Below are positions 40,629 to 48,411 of a DNA stretch of 60,846 nt, piece by piece. Every line of letters starts with the position of its first letter. Position 1 is the first letter of the stretch. Source of the DNA: an uncultured Alphaproteobacteria bacterium (GTDB lineage: Bacteria; Pseudomonadota; Alphaproteobacteria; HIMB59; GCA-002718135); assembly GCA_902518705.1 (NCBI GenBank), contig CABYHW010000006.1, positions 1-60,846 on the forward strand, written 5' to 3'. The notes beneath the pieces were generated by a model. The model ran no database searches, was not told the origin of the DNA, and saw only the letters and a program-made list of their open reading frames with translations. The position numbers and the translations under genes were made by a program.

Positions 40629-41711
40629 ATGGCTTGGAAAAGATATCCTAAATATCAAAAAAAAATTAAAACTTATAAAGATTACACACATTTTTCTTTT
40701 TCAAACATAGCCAAAAAAAAGGAACAATTAGAAAATAAAAAAGAAAAATTAGATAAGAAACTTATAGAGGTTTCATTCTTTGAAAGAAAAATTATACATT
40801 TCAGAGAAGGATTAGATAACAGACTAAAATCAAGAATTGATACGCTCTATGACCTAAAAGACAGTTATGTAAAAGTTTTAGAAGATGAAAAAACAGGGTT
40901 TTTTGAAAGAATGTTAGGTGATGAAAAATATGATGACAGAGCTAAAAACAAATTTCAATCTATTAAAACACAGATGAAGAATATTCTTAAGGAATGTAAA
41001 TCAACAGCTACAAAAATTGCCCAGCAAGAATTAGGTAAGATTCCAACATTTAATTTCGTTTGGGAAAACAAAATAAAAGGAGATCTTGAATACAATATTA
41101 ATTTTTTAAATTCTGAAATAAATAGATATGATTTAAAAATTGAAGATATTGATAATGAAAATTTTCTAACAAATTCTAAGTATTCTAGTTATGCTTTTAC
41201 AATTAAAAGAAATAATCCAAATTCTTTTTTAGAAGATAGTTTAGATTATTGTAAATTTGTAAAAGATAGGATTACAAGTGATTTAAATACAATAAGGGCA
41301 GATTTAAAACCTGTAGTTAGTGCTTATCAAATTATTGAAAAAAAGGAACAAAAGGAAAAAGAAAAAATTAAAAGAGCGAATGAAAAAGCAGATAAATTCA
41401 AAGCTCAAGCATATGCATTTCAGGAAAAGACCCGAGATTTAAGTGAAGAGATAAAAAAAGAAATTAGTGACCAGCAAAATATTTTTCCTGTATGCCCATA
41501 TTGTGAGCAAACACTGGGACTTGAGCCTCACGCAGATCATATTTACCCAGTAACTTTAGGTGGACAAGCTACACCAGAAAATATGGTTTATGTTTGCGCC
41601 AAATGCAATCTATCTAAAGGTGCGCTAACCTTACGAGAATTTATTAATAAAAGAAGTTTAAATAGAGATAGAGTAGAAAATAATTTATCATTATTGGGAA
41701 AGAAATTTTAA
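40629..41711 (+). CDS. coiled-coil protein with C-terminal HNH endonuclease domain
   Basis: 360 aa. Residues ~25-280 are Lys/Glu-rich and predicted helical/coiled coil (for example KKKEQLENKKEKLDKKL and KKEQKEKEKIKRANEKA). Residues ~286-335 form a treble-clef HNH nuclease: Cys289-x2-Cys292, HADHIYP with Asp303/His304, Asn318, and Cys323-x2-Cys326. There is no signal peptide, so it acts in the cytoplasm. The architecture (long sensor-like helical part plus HNH) and the island location suggest a DNA-targeting defence or addiction nuclease. That role is inference. Confidence 0.75.
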   Translation: MAWKRYPKYQKKIKTYKDYTHFSFSNIAKKKEQLENKKEKLDKKLIEVSFFERKIIHFREGLDNRLKSRIDTLYDLKDSYVKVLEDEKTGFFERMLGDEKYDDRAKNKFQSIKTQMKNILKECKSTATKIAQQELGKIPTFNFVWENKIKGDLEYNINFLNSEINRYDLKIEDIDNENFLTNSKYSSYAFTIKRNNPNSFLEDSLDYCKFVKDRITSDLNTIRADLKPVVSAYQIIEKKEQKEKEKIKRANEKADKFKAQAYAFQEKTRDLSEEIKKEISDQQNIFPVCPYCEQTLGLEPHADHIYPVTLGGQATPENMVYVCAKCNLSKGALTLREFINKRSLNRDRVENNLSLLGKKF

Positions 41712-41748
41712 ATAAATTAAGATCAAAAAAATTTATAGAATTACAGGG

Positions 41749-41767
41749 CAACCACAGGGCAACTTTT
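41749..41767 (+). repeat. 19-bp direct repeat, right copy (with extra tandem unit)
   Basis: Same CAACCACAGGGCAACTTTT as at 40049-40067. The 10-mer ACAGGGCAAC occurs twice in tandem here, at 41743-41752 and 41754-41763. The pair lies between the nuclease gene and the tRNA, as expected for recombinase arm sites at an element end. Confidence 0.75.
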
Positions 41768-41801
41768 TTAAATCTGAAATTTGATAGAGGCTAATTTTTG
41801 T

Positions 41802-41886
41802 TGGTAGGAGTAGAGGGAATCGAACCCACACCACCTAAGTGACCGGATTTTGAATCCGGCGCGTCTACCAGTTCCGCCATACTCCC
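41802..41886 (-). tRNA. tRNA-Leu(CAA)
   Basis: 85 nt including an encoded CCA. Acceptor GGGAGTA pairs with TACTCCT (first pair G-U), the D stem GCG/CGC brackets GAACTGGTAGA, anticodon stem CCGGA/TCCGG holds the loop TTCAAAA with anticodon CAA, and there is a long class II variable arm. The T loop TTCGATT is normal, but the T stem GTGGG/CCCTC has a U-U mismatch at its second pair. It reads UUG leucine codons. Its 3' half is the direct repeat bounding the adjacent island. Confidence 0.95.
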
Positions 41887-41959
41887 AAATTATTTTATTA
41901 ATATTACTTGGTTTTTAAAGTTTAGTCCATGAAGTTGTTCGGTAAAATAAAATAAGTTT

Positions 41960-42565
41960 TTATTTTCTTTTTAAATTAAATTTAGAGGTAACTGTTGTAT
42001 ACTCACTGTATCCCATTCTGGCAATATAATTCATTGATACACTATCTACTCTATTATTTTTGATAAATTTATCATTTATAAAAATTCCAATTACTTCTCC
42101 AATAATCATTGTTGAGATTTTTTTTGAGTTTGACTTAAGTTTAATTTTTTTTACCAAGGTACATTCTAAATTTACAGGACTCTCTTTAACAGACGGTGCA
42201 CTAACAAGTTTTGACTTTTTCTTTTTTAATTTTGATAAAATGAATTCATCTTCATCTGGTTTAAAATCTTTGGAACTATTGTTCATTTGATTTCGTGTTA
42301 AAGAAGTGGCAAAATTTACTACAAACTCTTTTGTAGACAAAATATTAGATAAAGAATCTTTATATTTGTAATGAGATGAACCACCGTTTGAACAAAACAT
42401 AATTTGCGGAGGTTCATCAGTAACAGCATTAAAATACGAATAAGGAGCTAGATTAGCTATCCCCTTTTTATTTACTGAAGAGATCCACCCAATTGGTCTT
42501 GGAAAAATGAGTGATTTAAATGGATCAATATCAAAAGGCACTCCTTTTTTTGGTTCATAAAACAT
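41960..42565 (-). CDS. flavin reductase family protein (DIM6/NTAB)
   Basis: 201 aa FMN-binding split-barrel protein. FPRPIGWISSVNKKGIANLAPYSYFNAVTDEPPQI in separated form is the FMN-binding family core, with KEFVVNF and ESPVNLECT further on. Such proteins are flavin reductases or flavoredoxins serving two-component monooxygenases; no partner is visible nearby. It is transcribed with sufE and gal genes (9 bp after sufE). Confidence 0.85.
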   Translation of the reverse strand: MFYEPKKGVPFDIDPFKSLIFPRPIGWISSVNKKGIANLAPYSYFNAVTDEPPQIMFCSNGGSSHYKYKDSLSNILSTKEFVVNFATSLTRNQMNNSSKDFKPDEDEFILSKLKKKKSKLVSAPSVKESPVNLECTLVKKIKLKSNSKKISTMIIGEVIGIFINDKFIKNNRVDSVSMNYIARMGYSEYTTVTSKFNLKRK

Positions 42566-42574
42566 AATTAATTT

Positions 42575-42988
42575 TCATGAATAAGAATTTGCGTACTCTT
42601 TTATTTTTTCTAACATTGAATAAACCCCGTTTCTTCTTCCAGGAGTTAATAGAGTATCAAGTTCTAAAATATTTAACATATCAAAATCTGAATTTTTAAT
42701 TTCAGCGGGTTTTCTATTACCATAAATATCACAAAGAATAGTTACCATTCCTTTTGATATAAAGGCATCAGAGTCGTAATAAAAGGAGAGTAAATTTTTG
42801 TTTAATTTTGGAACTAACCAAACTTGTGCCTGACATCCTGAAACTTTAAAGGAGTCATTTCTATATTCTTCAGGAAAATTTTTAGCATTTTTTGCCTGAT
42901 CAATTAAAAATTTGTACTTATCCATTCCATCATCAAATAAATCTAGACTTTCTTTGTAATAATTAATTTTCTCTTCTATTGTTTTCAT
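42575..42988 (-). CDS. sufE: cysteine desulfuration protein SufE
   Basis: Accepts persulfide sulfur from a cysteine desulfurase for Fe-S cluster assembly. 137 aa. The acceptor cysteine is Cys52 in KVSGCQAQVWL, and the N-terminal DKYKFLIDQAK and C-terminal LTPGRRNGVYSMLEKI are family motifs. Its start overlaps the galT stop by 4 bp. No sufS or sufBCD is near. Confidence 0.93.
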   Translation of the reverse strand: MKTIEEKINYYKESLDLFDDGMDKYKFLIDQAKNAKNFPEEYRNDSFKVSGCQAQVWLVPKLNKNLLSFYYDSDAFISKGMVTILCDIYGNRKPAEIKNSDFDMLNILELDTLLTPGRRNGVYSMLEKIKEYANSYS

Positions 42989-44034
42989 TTCATAAATTTT
43001 CGTAACACTTTAGCAGAATCTTCAGGCAATACATCCATAATAAAAACACCAGCCATTGATTCAGAGCCTGCTAATACTTTTGGTTTATCTCCGTGTCGTA
43101 GAGGTGGATAAAATTCAACGTGAAAATGAAACTGATTATCATTTAATTCAGGAGAAGCATGTAAACCCATTATATATGGGCATCTTTTATTTAGAAAAAT
43201 ATCATATCCTTTCACAACCTGCTGAATACATTTAGAAAAATCTTCAATTTGCTTATCATTAAATTTCCAAGGTCCTTCAATTTGAATTTTTGGTATTATC
43301 CATATCTCATACGCATATCTAGCAAAGGGCGGTACAGCAGCAATAAAATTATCATTTTGATACACATAATATTTCTCCTCCAGATCCTTCATAATTTTAA
43401 TTAAAAAGTTCTCTTTTTTAAATGCCCTTATTTCTTTTTTAATTGCAGGAGGAATAAAAGGATAAGCATAAATTTGACCATGTGGATGATGAAGAGTAAC
43501 ACCACATTCTTCCCCTCTATTTTCAAAAGGTAGAACATATTTAACATCAGGTTTTTTTTGCAACTCCGTATATCTATCAATCCAAACTTTAGTTAATAAT
43601 TCTATTCGTTCTAAAGGCATTTCAGAAATTGTATCAAGATGTGCTGGGGAATAGACAACAACTTCACATTCTCCTTTTGAAGGTTTACTAAAAATTTTTT
43701 CTAAAAATATATTTTCTCCATTGTGATTAAAGCTAGCCCAACGATTTGGAAAGACTGCAACTTCGAAGTTTGAAAATGGTATTTCTGTTGGATAATTTAA
43801 ATTTGCTCCTGGACAAAGTGGGCAATATTCTTTTGGTGGAAATGAAGTTCTATCTTTTCTTCCTGCTGAGTAGGTAACCCATTCTTCTCTTGAAGGGTTC
43901 CATCTCATATGAGGTTTAGGAATTTCTGTTATCTCAAGTTCTTGGCTTGGGGACTCTTCGTGTTCCTTATACCCATAAAGATAAAGTTCTTTTTTATCAT
44001 TTCTTATAAAAATTCTTTTATGTATTTGATTCAT
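42985..44034 (-). CDS. galT: galactose-1-phosphate uridylyltransferase
   Basis: Leloir pathway: exchanges UMP between UDP-glucose and galactose 1-phosphate. 349 aa. The active-site motif HHPHGQIYAYPF places the uridylylated nucleophile at His185. CPLCPG (Cys71/Cys74) with His132 region YSPAH and His183 give the structural metal site. C-terminal FHFHVEFYPPLR is conserved. It overlaps galE by 17 bp and sufE by 4 bp. galK is not in the window. Confidence 0.94.
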   Translation of the reverse strand: MNQIHKRIFIRNDKKELYLYGYKEHEESPSQELEITEIPKPHMRWNPSREEWVTYSAGRKDRTSFPPKEYCPLCPGANLNYPTEIPFSNFEVAVFPNRWASFNHNGENIFLEKIFSKPSKGECEVVVYSPAHLDTISEMPLERIELLTKVWIDRYTELQKKPDVKYVLPFENRGEECGVTLHHPHGQIYAYPFIPPAIKKEIRAFKKENFLIKIMKDLEEKYYVYQNDNFIAAVPPFARYAYEIWIIPKIQIEGPWKFNDKQIEDFSKCIQQVVKGYDIFLNKRCPYIMGLHASPELNDNQFHFHVEFYPPLRHGDKPKVLAGSESMAGVFIMDVLPEDSAKVLRKFMK

Positions 44035-45001
44035 TAATTTTTGCTTCCCATCTAATTGAAGAATTTATAATTTCACTTAGATCATTATGTTTTGGTCTCC
44101 AATCAATATGTTTTAATATTTTTGATGTATCTGCAATTAATTTTTCAACATCTCCATCTCTTCTGTTTGAAAATTTATAATCAATTTTATCTTTTGAAAT
44201 TTTATTTGCAGTATTTATAACATCTAAAACACTAAAACCATTTCCATAACCACAATTAAATAAATTAGATTCTGAACTTTCTAATAAATATTTTGCAACT
44301 TCTAAGTGGATATCAGCAAGATCAGAGACATGAATATAGTCTCTGATAGCTGTTCCATCAGGTGTATTATAATCATTTCCAAATATTTCAATATGATCTC
44401 TTTTACCTACAACTACTTCAGATAAAATTTTTATTAAATGTGTTGATCTTTTAGATATTTGACCTGATCTTAATTTTTTATCAGCACCAGCAACGTTAAA
44501 GTATCGTAATATAATAAATTTGTAGTCATCTTTATTTTCAAATAAAAAATTTTCTGTTTTTATTTTAGATTCAGCATATGGATTTTGAGGATTTAAATTT
44601 GTATTTTCATCTATTAATTTATTTTCATTTACTGATCCATATGCAGCAGCTGTTGAAGAAAATACTATTTTATTTAATCCATTATTTTTACAAGTTTCAA
44701 ACAGTTTAGTTGCATTTTCAGTATTATTATTAAAATATTTCTGCGGATATTTTACAGATTCCTCAACTTGAATAAAACCAGCGAAGTGCATTAATAAATC
44801 AAAGCTATTAGATTTTATAAGCTCAGAAATTACTTTTTCATCATTAATATTACAATTTGTAAAAAATGTATTTTTAGGAATAAGACTTTCGTTACCAGTA
44901 GATAAATCATCAATAATATGAACATTATGACCAGCATCTAGAAGAGAAAGAGCGGCATGACTTCCGATATAACCAGCTCCACCGGATAAAAGAACATTCA
45001 T
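44018..45001 (-). CDS. galE: UDP-glucose 4-epimerase
   Basis: Extended SDR interconverting UDP-galactose and UDP-glucose. 327 aa. NAD motif GGAGYIGSH at 7-15, active-site Ser116-Thr117 (FSSTAAAYG), and Tyr142-x3-Lys146 (PYAESK). ILRYFNVAGAD and TPDGTAIRDYIHVSDLA are typical of GalE. Upstream of galT with a 17 bp overlap, so the two form a Leloir operon also carrying sufE and the flavin reductase. Confidence 0.95.
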   Translation of the reverse strand: MNVLLSGGAGYIGSHAALSLLDAGHNVHIIDDLSTGNESLIPKNTFFTNCNINDEKVISELIKSNSFDLLMHFAGFIQVEESVKYPQKYFNNNTENATKLFETCKNNGLNKIVFSSTAAAYGSVNENKLIDENTNLNPQNPYAESKIKTENFLFENKDDYKFIILRYFNVAGADKKLRSGQISKRSTHLIKILSEVVVGKRDHIEIFGNDYNTPDGTAIRDYIHVSDLADIHLEVAKYLLESSESNLFNCGYGNGFSVLDVINTANKISKDKIDYKFSNRRDGDVEKLIADTSKILKHIDWRPKHNDLSEIINSSIRWEAKINESNT

Positions 45002-45089
45002 TTGTTTTATAATAAATCATTATTAGATTATTTGAAAATATATTAACAAAAATAGTTTCATCCTCAACAATATGTGTTAAACATTATTT

Positions 45090-45932
45090 ATGGAATTAAT
45101 AGATACCCATCAGCATTTAATGTATCGGGACCAAGTTGGATATAGCTGGGCAAATGAATTTCCGCCTATAGATAAAGGAAATTTTACATTGGAGGACTAC
45201 AAAGAACTAACTAAAGAGTTTAAAATCAAAGGTACAATATTCATGGAAACAGGAGTAGATGACTCTGATTATAAAAAAGAAACAAAATTTATAAAATCTA
45301 TAATGGATCAGCCCAATAGTAATATGAAGGGTTTAATTGTTTCAATAAGACCAGAAGAGGAAAATGGTTTTGATCAATGGTTGGAGGAAACCATTGATAT
45401 GAATGTAGTTGGATATAGAAGAATTTTTCATGTTATGCCTGATGAATTTTCTCAAAATACGGTATTAAGAAATAATGTAAAAAAAATTGGTTCAGCTGGA
45501 AAACCCTTTGATATTTGTTTTCTTCCAACACAGCTAAAAATTGCAAAAGAATTTGCAAAGGAATGTGATCAGATGGATTTAGTATTGAATCATTGTGGGG
45601 TTCCGCCTATTGCATCTGGAGAGATCGATGAATGGGGTAAAGATATTAAATCTCTTTCTGAACTTCCAAATGTTACTTGTAAATTATCAGGTTTAATGGC
45701 CTATTGTGCACCTGGCACTTCTTCTTATGAAACAATAAAGCCATACGTAGATCATTCTTTAGAATGTTTTGGTCCCGATAGAATGGTTTGGGGGAGTGAT
45801 TATCCAGTAGTCAATGCTGGTAAAGGTATTCAAGAGTGGATTAAAGTTACACATACCATTTTAGGTAATCTTTCAGATGATGAGGCAAAGAAAATTGCAA
45901 GTTCTAATGCTGAAAGAATCTATAAAATTTAA
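45090..45932 (+). CDS. amidohydrolase-2 family, probable sugar-lactone hydrolase
   Basis: 280 aa TIM-barrel hydrolase close to L-fucono-/L-rhamnono-lactonases. The metal motif DTHQHL starts at residue 5, LNHCGVP carries a further His, and WGSDYPVVN near the C-terminus has the catalytic acid. In a region with mutarotase, L-fuconate dehydratase and keto-deoxy-fuconate dehydrogenase genes, opening of L-fuconolactone is the best guess. Divergent from galE (88 bp between starts) and convergent with the MetE-core gene, which ends on the next base. Confidence 0.8.
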   Translation: MELIDTHQHLMYRDQVGYSWANEFPPIDKGNFTLEDYKELTKEFKIKGTIFMETGVDDSDYKKETKFIKSIMDQPNSNMKGLIVSIRPEEENGFDQWLEETIDMNVVGYRRIFHVMPDEFSQNTVLRNNVKKIGSAGKPFDICFLPTQLKIAKEFAKECDQMDLVLNHCGVPPIASGEIDEWGKDIKSLSELPNVTCKLSGLMAYCAPGTSSYETIKPYVDHSLECFGPDRMVWGSDYPVVNAGKGIQEWIKVTHTILGNLSDDEAKKIASSNAERIYKI

Positions 45933-46961
45933 TTATAATTTTTTTGCGGTAGCAACCAACATTTTTATTTTATTTTTAACAATATCAATTGGTACATGAC
46001 CAAATCCGCACTCACTGGTTAATAATATTTTTTCTTTTGGAAAATATTCTAGTGCAGGTTTTATAGCTTTTATAATATCTTCTTCTGTTTCTGTACTATC
46101 AATTCGTTGATCAATTACTCCAAGAGATACTTTTCCATTAAATTTCCAATCATTGAAAATATCCAACATTTTATAATGTAAGCTACAGTGTTCTAAATGT
46201 ATTTCATCAACTTTTAAAATTTTAAATGCTTCAATCATATCTGTATATTTTCCAAAAAAACCTCTTTTCCTGTGAGCATTTCCACCACATACATGCAAAT
46301 TAAAATCAACATTAGGAAATTTTTCAATAATTCCGTTTAGTATTTCAGCAGCCCATTTAGTTTCATTTACATTTTCTGTCCAAACGGGTTCATCAAATTG
46401 AATATAATCACAGCCTTCATTAACGACTTCTTCTAGTTCTTGGGTCAATGCGTTCGCATAAGCTTTTGCCAGAGCAATGTCATCAGGATATAAATCAGGT
46501 CTTTGATTAACACTAAACCTTGCTAACATATGAGGTCCTGTAATTGTTTGTTTTACTCTGACGTTAGAAGGTGTATTTTCTCTCGCTACTCTCCATTTTT
46601 TTGCTAAACTAGTTCTTAGGTTTTTAATTTCATCTTTTACAACTGCACACTCAATTCCAAAACCTTTTGTTCCATGAGTCTTACTTAAATCTACACCTTT
46701 CATTGAACCACCAAGTGTAAAGTCTTTTCGAATTTTATTTATTGCATCTACCCCATCCAATCGTAATTGATAAAACCAATACATATTTTCTCTGTATCCT
46801 TCACCATCAGTAATAATATCAAGCCCAAGATCAGACTGTTCTTTAACTGCCCATTTAATCATTTCAAAAGACTCTTCTTCTGAAACACTTGATTTACGCA
46901 GTGTATCTTTTTGTACTTCTTTCCTTGGGTAACTTCCCGTGACTGTTGTTGTGTAGCTCAT
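45933..46961 (-). CDS. MetE-core (cobalamin-independent methionine synthase II-like) protein
   Basis: 342 aa, equal to the C-terminal catalytic half of MetE only. Zinc ligands are visible: His223 and Cys225 in NLHVCGG, a Glu in DEIHLEHC (253 or 257), and Cys318 in SECGFGH. N-terminal TTTVTGSYPR and YIQFDEPVW are also family marks. The methyl donor and acceptor are unknown; core-only members use donors other than polyglutamyl-methyltetrahydrofolate. It is 3 bp downstream of a sugar epimerase gene and in line with a mutarotase, an odd place for methionine synthesis. Confidence 0.85.
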   Translation of the reverse strand: MSYTTTVTGSYPRKEVQKDTLRKSSVSEEESFEMIKWAVKEQSDLGLDIITDGEGYRENMYWFYQLRLDGVDAINKIRKDFTLGGSMKGVDLSKTHGTKGFGIECAVVKDEIKNLRTSLAKKWRVARENTPSNVRVKQTITGPHMLARFSVNQRPDLYPDDIALAKAYANALTQELEEVVNEGCDYIQFDEPVWTENVNETKWAAEILNGIIEKFPNVDFNLHVCGGNAHRKRGFFGKYTDMIEAFKILKVDEIHLEHCSLHYKMLDIFNDWKFNGKVSLGVIDQRIDSTETEEDIIKAIKPALEYFPKEKILLTSECGFGHVPIDIVKNKIKMLVATAKKL

Positions 46962-46964
46962 ATA

Positions 46965-47930
46965 TCAATTACTTTCTCTCACATCTTGTATAAGACATTT
47001 AACACCTTCTTCAAAAGATCTTGGATTAAAATCTATTTCTTTTCGAATTCTTTCGTCATTTTGATCATCAATTAATGGTGTTGATTTTACATTTTCATCA
47101 AAATAGATTTCAGCATCTGGGATTATTTTTTTAACTGTTGCTTCTAATTGCGAACCATCTAAAGTTTCTGCACCTGTATTAAAGCAAGAATAGTTTAGAG
47201 TTTCTTTTAATGCTAAACGAACAAGTTGCTCTGCGCAATCTTCTACATAAATCCAATTGTCTCTATTTTTTTTTGAAAATGGTAAATGAGCAGCTTGTCC
47301 CATAGCAGGTTTAGCTGCAAAATCTTCAGCCCAGTTTATTGCAGTATTCTGCCTACCATAACCAAAGACAACTGATGGTCTAGTATAGGCAATACTACAT
47401 CCATGTTTTTTGATATACTTTTCAGCCATAAATTCATTAAGGAGTTTCATCACACCATATGTATAAAAGTGATAATTAATGCCTGAGTAATCCTCTTCTG
47501 TTACAGCTCTGTTTCCAAAGAATTCTTGATGAGCACCATAAACAGTTTCGCTACTTGCAAATACTAATCGTCTAATTTTATACTTCACAATCATTTCAAA
47601 TATTGAAGTAGTACCCACAATATTTATTTTACTTGCAAGCAATGGATTTTCTTCGCATATAGTTCCTATTCCATACGCTAAATTAATAACTGAATCTATT
47701 TTGTTATTTTGAAAAATATTTTCAATTTCTTTATAATTGGTAATATCTAATTTTTGATATTTTACTTTGTCTTTATTTTTCCCAATTTTTAATATGTTAC
47801 TTTCAAGTTTGTCTTTATTTTTTACAATATCTAGATCAGTCACTAAAACATCAATATCTTTTTTTAGTAATTGCAAAACAACCTTAGATCCAATAAACCC
47901 TAAACCACCCGTAACTAAAACAGTCATCAA
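46965..47930 (-). CDS. NAD-dependent epimerase/dehydratase family protein
   Basis: 321 aa extended SDR. The N-terminal motif VTGGLGFIGSK binds NAD, FASSETVYG supplies the Ser/Thr position, and YGVMK holds the catalytic Tyr and Lys. RPSVVFGYGR and the WIYVEDCAEQLVRLA segment are typical. The substrate is probably a sugar or sugar acid judging from the neighbours. It starts exactly after the mutarotase stop and runs 3 bp before the MetE-core gene. Confidence 0.85.
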   Translation of the reverse strand: MMTVLVTGGLGFIGSKVVLQLLKKDIDVLVTDLDIVKNKDKLESNILKIGKNKDKVKYQKLDITNYKEIENIFQNNKIDSVINLAYGIGTICEENPLLASKINIVGTTSIFEMIVKYKIRRLVFASSETVYGAHQEFFGNRAVTEEDYSGINYHFYTYGVMKLLNEFMAEKYIKKHGCSIAYTRPSVVFGYGRQNTAINWAEDFAAKPAMGQAAHLPFSKKNRDNWIYVEDCAEQLVRLALKETLNYSCFNTGAETLDGSQLEATVKKIIPDAEIYFDENVKSTPLIDDQNDERIRKEIDFNPRSFEEGVKCLIQDVRESN

Positions 47931-48260
47931 TTATTCCATAAAAAAAATTTGATCCATCATAACCCAGGATTCATTGTCATCATTATTTGGGAAAGGATTA
48001 AAGCAATCTATCATTAGTTTAGTCCATTTATCTACAATTGGTATTTGTTGCATCTTTCCCATATCACCATCAAAATCATTCCCTGTATATTCAAGGTAGC
48101 CAAACATAAAATCTTCTTTTAAGAAAATACTATAATTTTGAACATTAATTTTTTTTAACTCTTCTAAAACTTCAGGCCAAACATTTGCATGATTGTCAAT
48201 ATAATATTGTCTTTTCTCATCTTTCAACCTGACAGCCATTCCATATCTTTGTATAGCCAT
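47931..48260 (-). CDS. L-rhamnose/L-fucose mutarotase family protein
   Basis: 109 aa dimeric alpha/beta barrel of the RhaM family, interconverting anomers of 6-deoxy sugars. QRYGMAVRLKDEKRQYYIDNHANVWPEV in split form carries the catalytic-site His; MMDQIFFME closes it. The start is fixed by a strong AAGGAGG seven bases upstream of the ATG at 48260; an in-frame ATG at 48281 lies before that site and is rejected. First gene of a three-gene minus-strand operon, divergent from the oxidoreductase-transporter cluster. Confidence 0.87.
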   Translation of the reverse strand: MAIQRYGMAVRLKDEKRQYYIDNHANVWPEVLEELKKINVQNYSIFLKEDFMFGYLEYTGNDFDGDMGKMQQIPIVDKWTKLMIDCFNPFPNNDDNESWVMMDQIFFME

Positions 48261-48411
48261 ACAACCTCCTTGATTTTTCAAATTAACTTAACATAGAACT
48301 TACAATGAAATGAAACAAAATCATCAGTTATTCATAATTTTTTCTGATCTTAATTTTTATTACTGTATGATTTATTGCTTTTTTAAAAAATTTAGTTAAA
48401 AAATATTTTCT

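Larger units (their letters stand above)
39888..41857. mobile_element. putative cryptic tRNA-Leu-targeted integrative element, two cargo genes
   Basis: The region is bracketed by 57-bp direct repeats of the tRNA-Leu 3' end, one inside the intact tRNA, which is the footprint left by tyrosine-integrase elements at tRNA genes. A 19-bp repeat lies near each end (40049 and 41749), as arm-type integrase sites often do. Contents are a secreted protein and a coiled-coil HNH nuclease. No integrase, excisionase or replication gene is present, so it would be immobile now or mobilised in trans. Local duplication of the tRNA locus followed by insertion is the alternative. Confidence 0.6.
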
